64,000 nucleotides of DNA from Acidobacteriota bacterium (GTDB taxonomy: Bacteria; Acidobacteriota; Terriglobia; Bryobacterales; Bryobacteraceae), in the NCBI GenBank assembly GCA_014584705.1, contig JACTMJ010000013.1:105996-169995 (forward strand), given 5' to 3'. Below are positions 24,115-31,972 of this stretch, one piece after another. The position numbers were made by a program, and so were the translations under genes. The notes beneath the pieces were generated by a model, which made no database searches, was not told the DNA's origin, and saw nothing but the letters and a program-made list of their open reading frames with translations. Numbering within the stretch: position 1 is the stretch's first letter; each line of letters starts with the position of its first letter.

Positions 24115-24964
24115 CGCTCACCTCCGTCGCGTCGCGGTGGTCCTTCCACGTCTGGTTGAGTTCGTCCCGATGCATCCTCCAAATCCACGTCGGGATGAGC
24201 GGCCCGGCGGCCCGGTTGAGATGGTAGTCGTAAATCACCTTGAACGCGCCGAGTTCCTCCGGCGTTGCCGCTTGGAGCGCTCGATCCGCTGCCCTTTCGC
24301 TACTCTCACTGTTCTTGCTCAAGCTGCTATAGCCGAGCGCTAGTTTGATGACACCCAAGCTTAGGAAGAGCATAAGGAATGCCGTCACCAACCTGGCGAC
24401 GTTTACCTGCACCGTATGGGTATTCGTTGCCTGCAACGCCACAATCAGCGCTATGAACGACCCGATGAGGCCGACGACCATGATGGTCCAGCAATAAGTC
24501 GCCATGCGCTGCGCAAGGTGCTTCGTCCACCACGTCGACTCGCAAACGTTCTTCAACGCCCGCACCGGGCCGGGTGGGTCAGTTGCTGCGAAGTAGGGCT
24601 CGTTTACCGGGTACGTTCGCGCTCGCGTCTTCACCCACGATGAGCACCGCACGACGAGGTCGGAGTGGTCGGCGCTGGGTATCTGCCATCCGAACCCGTC
24701 CTGCAGGTCGAGCTTGCGCCGAAACTGCTCCGCGCTGCCCTTGATCGCGTCCGAACGGTACGCGCAGAGCTCCGCGATTAGTGTGCATGCCGTGACGATA
24801 AATGGTACCGGCTCACTTGGCATCACGCTGATCAGCGCGCCCGTCATGAAGCCAAGGCTTTTTGCCCCGAGGCTCGCCCCCCACCATCGCTTCGCGCAAT
24901 CATCGAGCGCCTTCGCAAGCGCATACGGCGATATCGGGTTGTTCCTGACCGGTGCTGCTGCCAT
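24104..24964 (-). CDS. S-4TM-like membrane effector of CBASS
   Basis: A 286-residue membrane protein. Two hydrophobic helices lie near residues 34-70 (SLGFMTGALISVMPSEPVPFIVTACTLIAELCAYRSDAIKG) and two near 158-210 (YCWTIMVVGLIGSFIALIVALQA; LVTAFLMLFLSLGVIKLALGYSSL). This four-helix plan with the AYRSDAIKGSAEQFRRKLD linker matches the S-4TM effectors associated with CD-NTases. In CBASS, the cyclic oligonucleotide made by the CD-NTase is expected to open or assemble the effector and depolarise the membrane. It begins seven bases after the CD-NTase stop. No Cap2/Cap3 ubiquitin-like or HORMA/TRIP13 genes are present, so it would be a minimal type I system. Confidence 0.78.
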   Translation of the reverse strand: MAAAPVRNNPISPYALAKALDDCAKRWWGASLGAKSLGFMTGALISVMPSEPVPFIVTACTLIAELCAYRSDAIKGSAEQFRRKLDLQDGFGWQIPSADHSDLVVRCSSWVKTRARTYPVNEPYFAATDPPGPVRALKNVCESTWWTKHLAQRMATYCWTIMVVGLIGSFIALIVALQATNTHTVQVNVARLVTAFLMLFLSLGVIKLALGYSSLSKNSESSERAADRALQAATPEELGAFKVIYDYHLNRAAGPLIPTWIWRMHRDELNQTWKDHRDATEVSDDE

Positions 24965-24971
24965 TTGGTGT

Positions 24972-25904
24972 TCACGCGCCGACGCGTGCCATCAGCAGGC
25001 TGTGAACCCAGTCCAGGTGGAACTGGGATCCGAAGATCTCTTGCCACTCGGACGACGCTGCGAAGCCATCGTTCGCCCGTTCATAGTCGCACGCCTTGAG
25101 CGCACGGTTGTAAGCGGTCCAGCACTTGCTCTCCCAGCCATTCCTCAACGGTATCTGCTCCGCAATCCCGGCGGGCCTCGCCCACCCGTTCACGTAGTAC
25201 AACATGAACGCGAAGAAATCGCGAACCATCCAGTCGTAGTAGAAAATCGTCTCGTGACGATGTTGCCATTGCGTCACGAACACGTTCGCGAGGACTTCCA
25301 GGCAGACGGATTTGATCTCCACGTTGCACTTGCGCTTCCACGCCTTGAGCATCTTGATCAGATGCGTCGCCTTGCCCGCAGACGCCGCGTCTACCTGCCG
25401 CAGCCAGTTGTACTCGGCGACCGGATCGGACAACCGCCAGCGTCCACCGTCGGTCGTGTCAGCGATCAAATATTTACCGTCGAATTCTCCATTGATTAAG
25501 CGGAATGCAGGGACAATATCGACGTTATAGGTCTGGAAGGGCGCGACGACCGCCTGCCCGTCAGCACCGATATCCGTGTTCGGAAACGTGAGGAGAAGCG
25601 CGCGCCTCACTTCCTGGAGGAGCTGAGATTGTTTGTTGCCCGTGAGCGACTCAAGCCGACCGTACACACCCGCCGGGAGCACGAAGAGCATGTCAAGGTC
25701 GGTACGTGGGCGGGTCGCGGTGTCCTTGCCGTAGGAGCCGACCTTAATGTAGCTCCAAGCATCGAAGGCTTCGTTGGGGTAATACTTCGCAAACAGGGAC
25801 CGGGCGATACGGTCGGCCTTGCCCTCGGCATCCTTACGCTCGGAGCACGTAAGTTCCAATTCACCCAGGAACTGCTCGAAATGTCGAGTGACGTGAGCCC
25901 ACAT
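24972..25904 (-). CDS. CD-NTase (SMODS nucleotidyltransferase)
   Basis: A 310-residue cGAS/DncV-like nucleotidyltransferase. GSYGKDTATRPRTDLDMLFVL (about 54-74) is the GS...DxD catalytic motif; the third acidic residue is in YNVDIVPAF (about 125). A C-terminal helical domain with DPVAEYNWLRQVDA and ATHLIKMLKAWKRKCN is the usual OAS-like lid. All three metal ligands are intact, so it should be active; the product (cyclic di- or tri-nucleotide) cannot be read. The ATG at 25904 (MWAHVTRHFEQFL) fits family starts better than the in-frame extension to 25976. It heads the operon to S-4TM, AlbA_2, PD-(D/E)XK and DUF4238. Confidence 0.9.
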   Translation of the reverse strand: MWAHVTRHFEQFLGELELTCSERKDAEGKADRIARSLFAKYYPNEAFDAWSYIKVGSYGKDTATRPRTDLDMLFVLPAGVYGRLESLTGNKQSQLLQEVRRALLLTFPNTDIGADGQAVVAPFQTYNVDIVPAFRLINGEFDGKYLIADTTDGGRWRLSDPVAEYNWLRQVDAASAGKATHLIKMLKAWKRKCNVEIKSVCLEVLANVFVTQWQHRHETIFYYDWMVRDFFAFMLYYVNGWARPAGIAEQIPLRNGWESKCWTAYNRALKACDYERANDGFAASSEWQEIFGSQFHLDWVHSLLMARVGA

Positions 25905-26067
25905 TGCAAACCTACTCCTCGCTCGGTGCAGAATTGCGCGTCCCCCTGCAAATTGCGAAACCTCAGTTCTCACCACTATAATACCATATGTCGTGCCTCT
26001 GTGGACGCCGTCTGCTAAATATAGGGGTTATGAGCCCGCGCTCGGATTATCGGAGTACAATACACTC

Positions 26068-26508
26068 ATGGCCAGCTTCAAGACGAACTCCGTCTTCCCA
26101 TACCATACGCCCATGTACTGGACTCCACCGTCCGCGCCATGCGCGTCGGTGCATCACGAGTTCTCCTGGATACCGCTCTTGCTTACGGCTGGTGTCGTCG
26201 GCCTCGCCGTCCTCGTCGCGAGGGCGCACGACCGTCCGGCGCCTCGGCGTTGCGGCACGTGCGGAAAGGTAGGCCATGACACGCGAACGTGCTCGCAGAA
26301 TAGTGCGAAGCGGGTCCGATTGAGAATAGTGAAGACTGGATTTTGCAGTTGCTGCAAACGCCGATTCAGACGGACGGAAGCTCATCACTACTCTGGACCT
26401 GCCGATGGCACAAGAGGCCGCGAGATGTGCGGAACCTGCCATCTCGTTTGCGGTCACGGCGGGGATTGGCAGAACATGGCCATCAACCCGCGATACTGTC
26501 GCCTGTGA
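26068..26508 (+). CDS. Membrane-anchored zinc-knuckle / HNH-like protein (paralogue B)
   Basis: A 146-residue relative of the protein at 6046-6480. It has a Pro-rich N-terminus, one membrane helix (about 35-53, WIPLLLTAGVVGLAVLVARA), an exact CX2CX4HX4C zinc knuckle (CGTCGKVGHDTRTC) and a Cys/His core (CSCCKRRFRRTEAHHYSG ... MCGTCHLVCGHGG, then DWQN). Shared words with paralogue A include VGHDxRTC, HH, CHLxC and a final QN. It is divergent from the CD-NTase with about 160 bases between starts, so both may share a regulatory region; TACAAT at 26056-26061 could be its -10. The start is uncertain (GTG at 25993 is possible). Confidence 0.65.
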   Translation: MASFKTNSVFPYHTPMYWTPPSAPCASVHHEFSWIPLLLTAGVVGLAVLVARAHDRPAPRRCGTCGKVGHDTRTCSQNSAKRVRLRIVKTGFCSCCKRRFRRTEAHHYSGPADGTRGREMCGTCHLVCGHGGDWQNMAINPRYCRL

Positions 26509-26779
26509 ACTTCGAACGATGCCTTGAATACTCCAGACCCCTCGTTTTCCGGGATAACGACCAACCCGAGACCGGATGGAGGTTCAGACTCCTGGAGGCG
26601 ATTGGCTCCACCAAGGAATCACGCCTCAGCATAAGAACACCACGTGAACCTACCGCATGCGATACTTTGGCAGAACCACGACCAAACCGGAGCTTCCCAG
26701 CTACGTACGGGCTTGGCGAAGCTCGATGCGCTTCACAGGAAGGTGCCGCATCGAACCGACCTTCCTCAGCGCGGAAGCA

Positions 26780-26965
26780 TCATCCGATAACCAGGCGAAG
26801 CTGTTGAAGAATCGCAGTCGCGATGGGTTTCGGAATGAGCATCAAGGCAGTAAGCAGTAAGGCGACAATCAAAAGCACGGGCGCACCGTAGTAGGCAAGA
26901 GCCATCCACCATGTGAGCCGTGGCCCGGCAGCCATCGATACCCAGATCCAGTTTCGCAATCGCAT
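26780..26965 (-). CDS. Small membrane protein, 61 residues
   Basis: A short frame with GGGAG six bases before the ATG. It encodes a basic start (MRLRNWIWVS) and one long hydrophobic helix (about 19-45, WWMALAYYGAPVLLIVALLLTALMLIP), ending in a short amphipathic tail. Function unknown. It stands alone between the zinc-knuckle gene (plus strand, ending at 26508) and the SSB block. Small single-helix proteins next to defence or conjugation genes can be entry-exclusion or toxin-like, but nothing here decides it. Confidence 0.45.
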   Translation of the reverse strand: MRLRNWIWVSMAAGPRLTWWMALAYYGAPVLLIVALLLTALMLIPKPIATAILQQLRLVIG

Positions 26966-27607
26966 GCCAGTCTCCCGCCGGATCGTCGACGCGGCCCGGC
27001 GCTGTCTTCAGAATACGGCCACTGCTCCCGACAGCCGTGTAAACTCTTTTGGCGGGTGCCCAGGTGCACGCCCCCGCCACCCTATTGCCCACGTGCGTGT
27101 ATCGGCCAGATTTCGGTCCCACATTAACCGGGGCGTCCCCCACTCGCGCCGCTTCTCGGGCTGACCCTCGATGATCCCGGTCCGCTCCGTCTGGATCGCG
27201 GTCACAGCCGCCATAGGGAACGCTGCAGCAACGCGGGTGCCTCGCATGCTGCATCCCCCGCCAAGCCTCTCCACTCCCGCCTCCATCCTGGCCATCCGCG
27301 TCTCCCCATTCCCGCCCCTACATCTCCCGGGCACTCGCTTCGCTTGACGGCCCACAAATCTGCCTGAAGGCCTAGCCGCGCCCTGGCGTCCGGTGGGCTT
27401 CTGCTTCCGCACTCCTCTTCGTTCCGCACGGCCCTTGCGGGTTTCGGCTCCCCCAGCCCTCCTGCGGACCGCGGCGCTCCCACACCCACGCCCGGCGCGC
27501 GCCGCTGGGCCGGTCCCCCCGAAAAAGCAGCCCTTGTCCTTGGGAGCGGCTCCGCTCGCTTCTGGGTGCCCCGAGAGACTTCGGGAGCAGAAACGGAGAA
27601 CCCCATC
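26966..27607. other. Intergenic region upstream of ssb
   Basis: About 640 bases without a supported gene. The plus strand is strikingly C-rich and G-poor across roughly 27200-27600, which opens long frames on both strands but with no protein-like sequence. CCGAGAGACTTCGGGAG near 27570 forms a short hairpin just before the ssb start. It may be a leader or a replication-related region; nothing decisive is visible. Confidence 0.4.
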
Positions 27608-28060
27608 ATGTATCAGAATCGAGTCACTCTCATCGGATTCCTCGGCAAGGACGCCGAATCGCGCAGCACCCGCACCCAGCAGACCCCGTTCGTGGTCCTT
27701 TCTCTCGCCACCAAGCGTAGCTGGAAGGACCGCGAGTCCGGCGAACGCCACAGCCAGACCGAATGGCACCGTTGCATCGTCTGGGGCCGCCTGGCCGACT
27801 ACGCGGCCACGCTCACCAAGGGCGCCCACGTCCAGGTGGAAGGCGACCTCCGCCACCGCGAGTACACCCCGCAGCCGAAGAATGGCAGCGACAACGGCGT
27901 CACCCTCCGCACTGTTGCCGAAATCCGCGTCACCTCCATCACCAAGCTGGACCGGCCCGCCACCACGGCGGGCTCCCCCAGCCCCGCCTCCAGCGCGGCG
28001 AACCCCAACCCGGACCCGGCCATCGCCGCCGCGGCCACCGCAGAGGAGGTGCCCTTCTAA
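27608..28060 (+). CDS. ssb: Single-stranded DNA-binding protein
   Basis: A 150-residue SSB with an OB fold: MYQNRVTLIGFLGKDAESRS, TPFVVLSLATKRSWKDRESGERHSQTEWHRCIVWGRLADYAATLTKGAHVQVEGDLRHREY. The C-terminus is Pro/Ala-rich, ends EEVPF and keeps the acidic-hydrophobic tip used to recruit partner proteins. The ATG at 27608 is chosen; upstream in-frame residues lack conservation. It leads into a sigma-factor gene 33 bases later. Element-borne SSBs protect single-stranded transfer intermediates and can damp the SOS response in the recipient. A second SSB is encoded at 37564. Confidence 0.92.
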   Translation: MYQNRVTLIGFLGKDAESRSTRTQQTPFVVLSLATKRSWKDRESGERHSQTEWHRCIVWGRLADYAATLTKGAHVQVEGDLRHREYTPQPKNGSDNGVTLRTVAEIRVTSITKLDRPATTAGSPSPASSAANPNPDPAIAAAATAEEVPF

Positions 28061-28092
28061 GGGCATCTCCCTCCGCCACAGGAGGCACAACC

Positions 28093-28812
28093 ATGGCCAA
28101 CACTACTCATCCCGTTTCCCTCAACGCCGCGCGCGAAGAGCGCATCCTCAGCTATCTCCCACTCGTCCGCCTCATCGCCCGCGAGACTCACCGCCAATGC
28201 CCGCGCACCGTCGCGCTGGAAGACCTCGTCTCCGCCGGCACCATCGGACTCATCCAAGCCGTGGACCGCTACGACGCCGCCCGCGGCACCCAACTGGGAA
28301 CCCTGGCCGACCGCCGCATCCGCGGAGCCATCCTCGACCACCTCCGCGGCCCGGATCCCCTGCCACGCACCCTCCGTCGCTTCGCGCGCAAACAGCAGGA
28401 GTGCCAAGCACGCCTCCGCGCCGAACTCGGCCGCGAGCCCGAGGAGGCCGAAACCGCCGAAGCGATGCGCATCCCGCTGGCCGTCTACCGTCGCCGCACG
28501 GAGGAAGCCGATCGCGAGCACCTCTACTCGCTCGACGACCCGAACACCGAGCGCCGCAATCACCCGGCAACCCCGCCGAGCGATGTCGCCGATCACTCCA
28601 TCCTCCGCGTCCAGGTTTTGCGACTCTCCCGCCAGTTACCGCAGCCGCAAGCCACCGTCATCGAAGCACGGCTGCACAACCGCTCCCACGAGTCCATTGC
28701 CATGGAACTCGGCGTCACCCAGGGAAGGGTATCGCAGATCCACAAGCTGGCCATTGAAACGCTCGCCGCGATGGTCAGCGCGCAATCCGTCAATCCAGCC
28801 CCGCCGGGATAA
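28093..28812 (+). CDS. FliA-like sigma-70 family factor on the mobile element
   Basis: A 239-residue sigma factor with regions 2, 3 and 4 and no region 1, the plan of sigma-28/FliA and WhiG. Region 2: LVRLIARETHRQCPRTVALEDLVSAGTIGLIQAVDRYD; region 3: RFARKQQECQARLRAELGREPEEAETAEAM; region 4: LPQPQATVIEARLHNRSHESIAMELGVTQGRVSQIHKLAIETL. AGGAGG nine bases before the ATG at 28093 fixes the start. It follows ssb by 33 bases. No flagellar genes are present, so it probably directs expression of element genes; matching promoters were not identified. Confidence 0.88.
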   Translation: MANTTHPVSLNAAREERILSYLPLVRLIARETHRQCPRTVALEDLVSAGTIGLIQAVDRYDAARGTQLGTLADRRIRGAILDHLRGPDPLPRTLRRFARKQQECQARLRAELGREPEEAETAEAMRIPLAVYRRRTEEADREHLYSLDDPNTERRNHPATPPSDVADHSILRVQVLRLSRQLPQPQATVIEARLHNRSHESIAMELGVTQGRVSQIHKLAIETLAAMVSAQSVNPAPPG

Positions 28813-28858
28813 GCCCCGGCGCACCATCGAAAGCGCAAGACCCCACCGGCCCAACCAA

Positions 28859-29602
28859 TCACGCAAGATGCAGCCGGTCCAACTGCAAGAACAGCTCATC
28901 CCGCACAATCCCCAGCCGCCGCTTCACCATCACCGGAAGACCGCTGCCCTCTTGCGCTTCCCGAAACGTCCGCTTCTGCCGAAGCAGTTCCTCCAGGTCG
29001 CGCCCAAAGGTCTCGCGGTTCCGCCGAGGAAGCACCACCGAGCCCCACACCTTCGCAGCCGCCCGCTGGTAGACCGGCAGTTCGCTCAGCACCCGGCCAT
29101 CCCGCTCAATCCGCCCGAAGTACTCGTTCATCCACAGCACGATGTTCCGCTCCGGACTCGTCTCCGCCAGCTTCGCGAACCCGGTCAGCGTATCCGTCAG
29201 CGCCTGGCCGCCCGTCACCACGCAATGCACGAACAGCCGCCGCCCGTTCTCCGCCAGCACCGCCGGCACGCCGTTCTCCAGCATGTAATTCCAAACCGGG
29301 ATGAACGTAGAGGATCCGTTATCCACCACGAAAACCCCGTCCTCGGTCAGCATCCGCTCCATCAGGCCATCGAACAGCCGTGAATCGATGGCCCCTTCCG
29401 CCAGCAGATCCAGGCGCTGCACCTGCAAATCCCGGTACTGCGTGAAGGTCTGGTTCACCGGATCCGTATCCACGCAATGCGTCACCAGCCCAAGCCGATG
29501 GGCGAAGTACTGCGCCAGGATGCTCGCCACCAAGCTCTTGCCCACGCCGCCCTTTCCCTGCAGCACCAGATGCACCGCCGTCGTCCCTTTGTTCTCGCTC
29601 AT
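28859..29602 (-). CDS. traL: TraL-like nucleotide-binding conjugation protein
   Basis: A 247-residue P-loop ATPase of the TraL/ParA-like group: HLVLQGKGGVGKSLVASILAQYF is a deviant Walker A (KGGVGKS), followed by HCVDTDPVNQTFTQY and GVFVVDNGSSTF. RK2 TraL is encoded next to traK in the Tra1 region, as here. The ATG at 29602 has GGGGGAGG about nine bases upstream; an ATG at 29653 overlaps the traK stop but adds residues not expected in the family. Its exact role in transfer is not known even in RK2. Confidence 0.82.
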   Translation of the reverse strand: MSENKGTTAVHLVLQGKGGVGKSLVASILAQYFAHRLGLVTHCVDTDPVNQTFTQYRDLQVQRLDLLAEGAIDSRLFDGLMERMLTEDGVFVVDNGSSTFIPVWNYMLENGVPAVLAENGRRLFVHCVVTGGQALTDTLTGFAKLAETSPERNIVLWMNEYFGRIERDGRVLSELPVYQRAAAKVWGSVVLPRRNRETFGRDLEELLRQKRTFREAQEGSGLPVMVKRRLGIVRDELFLQLDRLHLA

Positions 29603-29649
29603 TCCCGAATGCCTCCCCCGGTTCCCCGCACGAATCGCGACACCGCCGC

Positions 29650-30096
29650 TCATTTCCCAAACAACTCCTCATCCGAAAGCGTCCCCGGATACTGAAACCC
29701 CGGTCGCCCGTTCCCTGAGAGGCGGCGGACGTTCTCCAGCGGATCGGAACCCCGCCGCTCGCCACCCACGCTCGCCGGCCTCCCCACCGGGAGAGGTACG
29801 GGCGCCTTTTCCCGCACCGCAGGCGCCGCGGCTTCGGCAGTTGCAAAGTCCGTCTTCTCCCGCGCCCGCATCTCCGCGATGCACGCGCAGAGGTTCTTGT
29901 AGTTCACCTCGATGCCATCCTTGCGGAGCGATTCCCGAATCTCGCGCACCGTATGCCCAGCGTCTAGGCACTCCCGGATCTTCGGCCAGAGCAGTCGGAC
30001 CAAGGTCAACTTGCGTCGCGGCGACTGCGCACGAAGTGCTTCGAGGTTCGGTGTCTCCACCCCGCCTTGTCCCGCAAGCTCCGCCACGATTCCCAA
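29650..30096 (-). CDS. traK: TraK-like oriT-binding protein
   Basis: A 148-residue basic protein. The N-terminal half, KLTLVRLLWPKIRECLDAGHTVREIRESLRKDGIEVNYKNLCACIAEM (about 28-75), matches the helix-turn-helix arrangement of TraK/relaxosome proteins that bend DNA at oriT. The C-terminal half is a Pro/Arg-rich linker ending LSDEELFGK. It lies directly beside the candidate oriT, divergent from the traJ-like gene, exactly as in the RK2 Tra1 region. Confidence 0.72.
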   Translation of the reverse strand: MGIVAELAGQGGVETPNLEALRAQSPRRKLTLVRLLWPKIRECLDAGHTVREIRESLRKDGIEVNYKNLCACIAEMRAREKTDFATAEAAAPAVREKAPVPLPVGRPASVGGERRGSDPLENVRRLSGNGRPGFQYPGTLSDEELFGK

Positions 30097-30379
30097 GTAT
30101 TCCTCAGCAAGGAGCCTGTATGCAAGCTAGACTGCACTCGTTCGCAGAGAATCCCATGGCGTCCGCCCAAAGTCGCGGACATTCCGCCACCAGTCCGCCA
30201 TCCGTCTGCCCAGCCGACGCCCATGCCGCATTGCAGCCACACCCCAGCAAGATGGCTCCCAAAACAATCGTGTAGTGGAACATAAAGGAATTGCCGGTGC
30301 AGGGTGCGATTTCTCTTGAGGATCACGATTGTTTCGAGTAGCCTAGCCATACGGTACAAGCTAGCACTCGATACGCCAT
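30097..30379. other. oriT: Candidate origin of transfer (oriT) region
   Basis: This 283-base gap separates divergent traK- and traJ-like genes, the RK2 position of oriT. It holds a perfect 11-base inverted repeat, AAACAATCGTG (30262-30272) and CACGATTGTTT (30324-30334), with 51 bases between. Inside, the minus strand reads ACCCTGCACCGG, resembling the P-type nick region (RK2 TATCCTG/CCCGG); a nick between 30300 and 30299 on the minus strand would fit. Two copies of the GCAAGCTAG/TACAAGCTAGC motif (30122-30130, 30355-30365) flank the region. The location is well supported by gene order; the nick site is inference. Confidence 0.6.
30262..30334. repeat. 11-base inverted repeat in the oriT region
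   Basis: Arms AAACAATCGTG at 30262-30272 and CACGATTGTTT at 30324-30334 match perfectly. The spacing (51 bases) is too wide for a terminator and suits binding of a relaxosome protein such as the RHH protein encoded at 30380. Confidence 0.7.
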
Positions 30380-30826
30380 ATGCCGACAACCAAAGAAAGA
30401 CAGAAAACGCCCCGAAACCAGCGCCTGGAAGTGAAGCTCCCGCCGGAACTCCTCAGCCAGGTTCGCGAAGCCGCCCGCCAACGAGGCTTCACCTCGGCCA
30501 ACTCCTTCGTCCGCGCCGCCATCGCCAACGAACTGAAGACCGGCGAAAGCGCATTGGAGAAGACGGAACAGACGATCGCCGCCGGCCTCAACCGGGCCAT
30601 GAAGGAACTCCGAAGTCTCCACACCGCAGGCCAGGCGAACTTCGCAATCACCGACGGCCTCGTCCGGCTCTTCCTCTCCTGCATCCCGGAACCGGACACC
30701 CGATCCCGCGACGACGTCCGAAAGCAAGCCAGGCTCCGCTACCGCCGCTTCATCCAGTCCGTCGCCAAGAACATGACCGCCAGGAACGCCATCCGCCTGG
30801 GAGCCGAAGGACCCGATGAAGGATGA
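30380..30826 (+). CDS. TraJ-like/MobC-type ribbon-helix-helix relaxosome protein
   Basis: A 148-residue protein. Residues 13-50 (QRLEVKLPPELLSQVREAARQRGFTSANSFVRAAIANEL) form a ribbon-helix-helix unit; the rest is helical with a basic C-terminus. It precedes and overlaps the relaxase gene by 11 bases, like RK2 traJ before traI and mobC before mobilisation relaxases. Its expected role is to bind oriT and seat the relaxase. TACAAGCTAGC lies 14 bases before the start codon, so it is likely autoregulated or shares control with the primase gene. Confidence 0.78.
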   Translation: MPTTKERQKTPRNQRLEVKLPPELLSQVREAARQRGFTSANSFVRAAIANELKTGESALEKTEQTIAAGLNRAMKELRSLHTAGQANFAITDGLVRLFLSCIPEPDTRSRDDVRKQARLRYRRFIQSVAKNMTARNAIRLGAEGPDEG

Positions 30827-31646
30827 GCCCACCATCCGCCTGCGCCCGCCACAGCGCCAGCGTAGGCAGCCAGACGAAGCGAAAGCCTGGAGCCGCGCAT
30901 TCAAGGGCCTGCTCCACGTCGCGCGGATGACATCCAGCCGGAAACGGAAGGGTACAGGTTACGGCGGTCCCACCGTCCGGCGACAACGCAATCCCCACAG
31001 CCAACGCTGCGCCGTGCGCCTAACGTACTCCCCCAACCGAAGGAAAGGCCAATGGCGGGCCCACGGACGCTACATCCAACGCGAAAGCGCGACCGCCATC
31101 GAACCGAACCAGGGAAGCGGTTTCACCGCCACATCCGACCGCGCCGACGTCTCCAAGCAACTCGGCCAATGGCAAACCGCCCGAGACCCGAGACTTTTCA
31201 AGATCATCCTCTCCCCGGAATTCGGAGACCGCCTGGACCTCCGCAAGCTCACGCGAGATTTCATGGCCCAGGTCGAAGCAGACGTAGGATCACCCATCGA
31301 GTGGGTCGCCGTCACCCACCACAACACCGACCACCCCCACGTCCACATCGCCCTCCGCGGAATCGCCGCCGGCCACCCCATCCGCTTCAACCGCGACTAC
31401 ATCCGCCACGCTCTCCGCAGTCACGCAGAAAGCCTCTGCACCCGGGAACTCGGATTCCGAACCATTGCCGACGTAATCGAAGCGAATGGTCGCAAGGAAA
31501 GTCCCCGCGGATTCGGGAACGTGGAACCACTCACACTGAGCGCGACCTATGCATCAGCTCAAATACAACAACGGCCAAGCGAGAGATCCCAATCAGTGAC
31601 GAAGATACCCCGTTCCTCGCAAGTGCTTCCCGCAAGATCCCGCTAA
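30816..31646 (+). CDS. MOB-P-type relaxase domain protein (short)
   Basis: A 276-residue protein with a relaxase core: DPRLFKIILSPEFGDRLDLRKLTRDFMAQVEADVGSPIEWVAVTHHNTDHPHVHIALRG (about 125-185), where HNTDHPHVHI supplies the metal-binding histidines (motif III). A basic N-terminus precedes it. The catalytic Tyr is probably in the segment GRYIQRES or RADVSKQ region near residue 84. RK2 TraI and related TraI/DUF3363 relaxases exceed 600 residues, so the C-terminal half is missing: the frame ends in low-similarity sequence (SQSVTKIPRSSQVLPARSR). Either a naturally domain-only relaxase or a truncated gene; 326 bases of non-coding sequence follow. Confidence 0.78.
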   Translation: MKDEPTIRLRPPQRQRRQPDEAKAWSRAFKGLLHVARMTSSRKRKGTGYGGPTVRRQRNPHSQRCAVRLTYSPNRRKGQWRAHGRYIQRESATAIEPNQGSGFTATSDRADVSKQLGQWQTARDPRLFKIILSPEFGDRLDLRKLTRDFMAQVEADVGSPIEWVAVTHHNTDHPHVHIALRGIAAGHPIRFNRDYIRHALRSHAESLCTRELGFRTIADVIEANGRKESPRGFGNVEPLTLSATYASAQIQQRPSERSQSVTKIPRSSQVLPARSR

Positions 31647-31972
31647 CGTCAGTGGAGGTGGATTCCGAAATTCTCGGATAGCCGTTGTCCGGAAGACGAA
31701 AGTACCGGCCTGTTGTGAGACAGGGACCGACAAGAGGGCAAGGCATCCGCATCAGCCTCTCGGCCAAATCGCACTCGGCCTTGGTGCCTTCGCGGAGCGG
31801 AGAGGATGCGCATTGAGTGCTTTCCGAGAAGGGCCAAGGAGCATTGGACCCAAGTGGATCGCTTCCACCTCTCGAAGTTTGCCACGAACCCCGGCACGGC
31901 AGGCGCGTCGCCTCTTGGGCTCACTGCTTAGCATTCGCGGCGGCGCAAAGCGCCTTACGCAGTGTACCGTCG
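31647..31972. other. Non-coding stretch after the relaxase
   Basis: No frame here has protein-like sequence or a ribosome site. It could be the decayed remainder of a longer relaxase gene; I could not align any frame to a known C-terminal domain. It separates the relaxase from a convergent HNH gene. Confidence 0.4.

Noticed and set aside
27008..28090. A 360-codon Gly/Arg-rich minus-strand frame opposite ssb
   Set aside because: It is antisense to ssb and low complexity; the C-rich upstream region explains the open frame.
29301..30275. A 324-codon plus-strand frame opposite traL and traK
   Set aside because: No ribosome site or domain; it overlaps two genes with clear family features and the oriT region.
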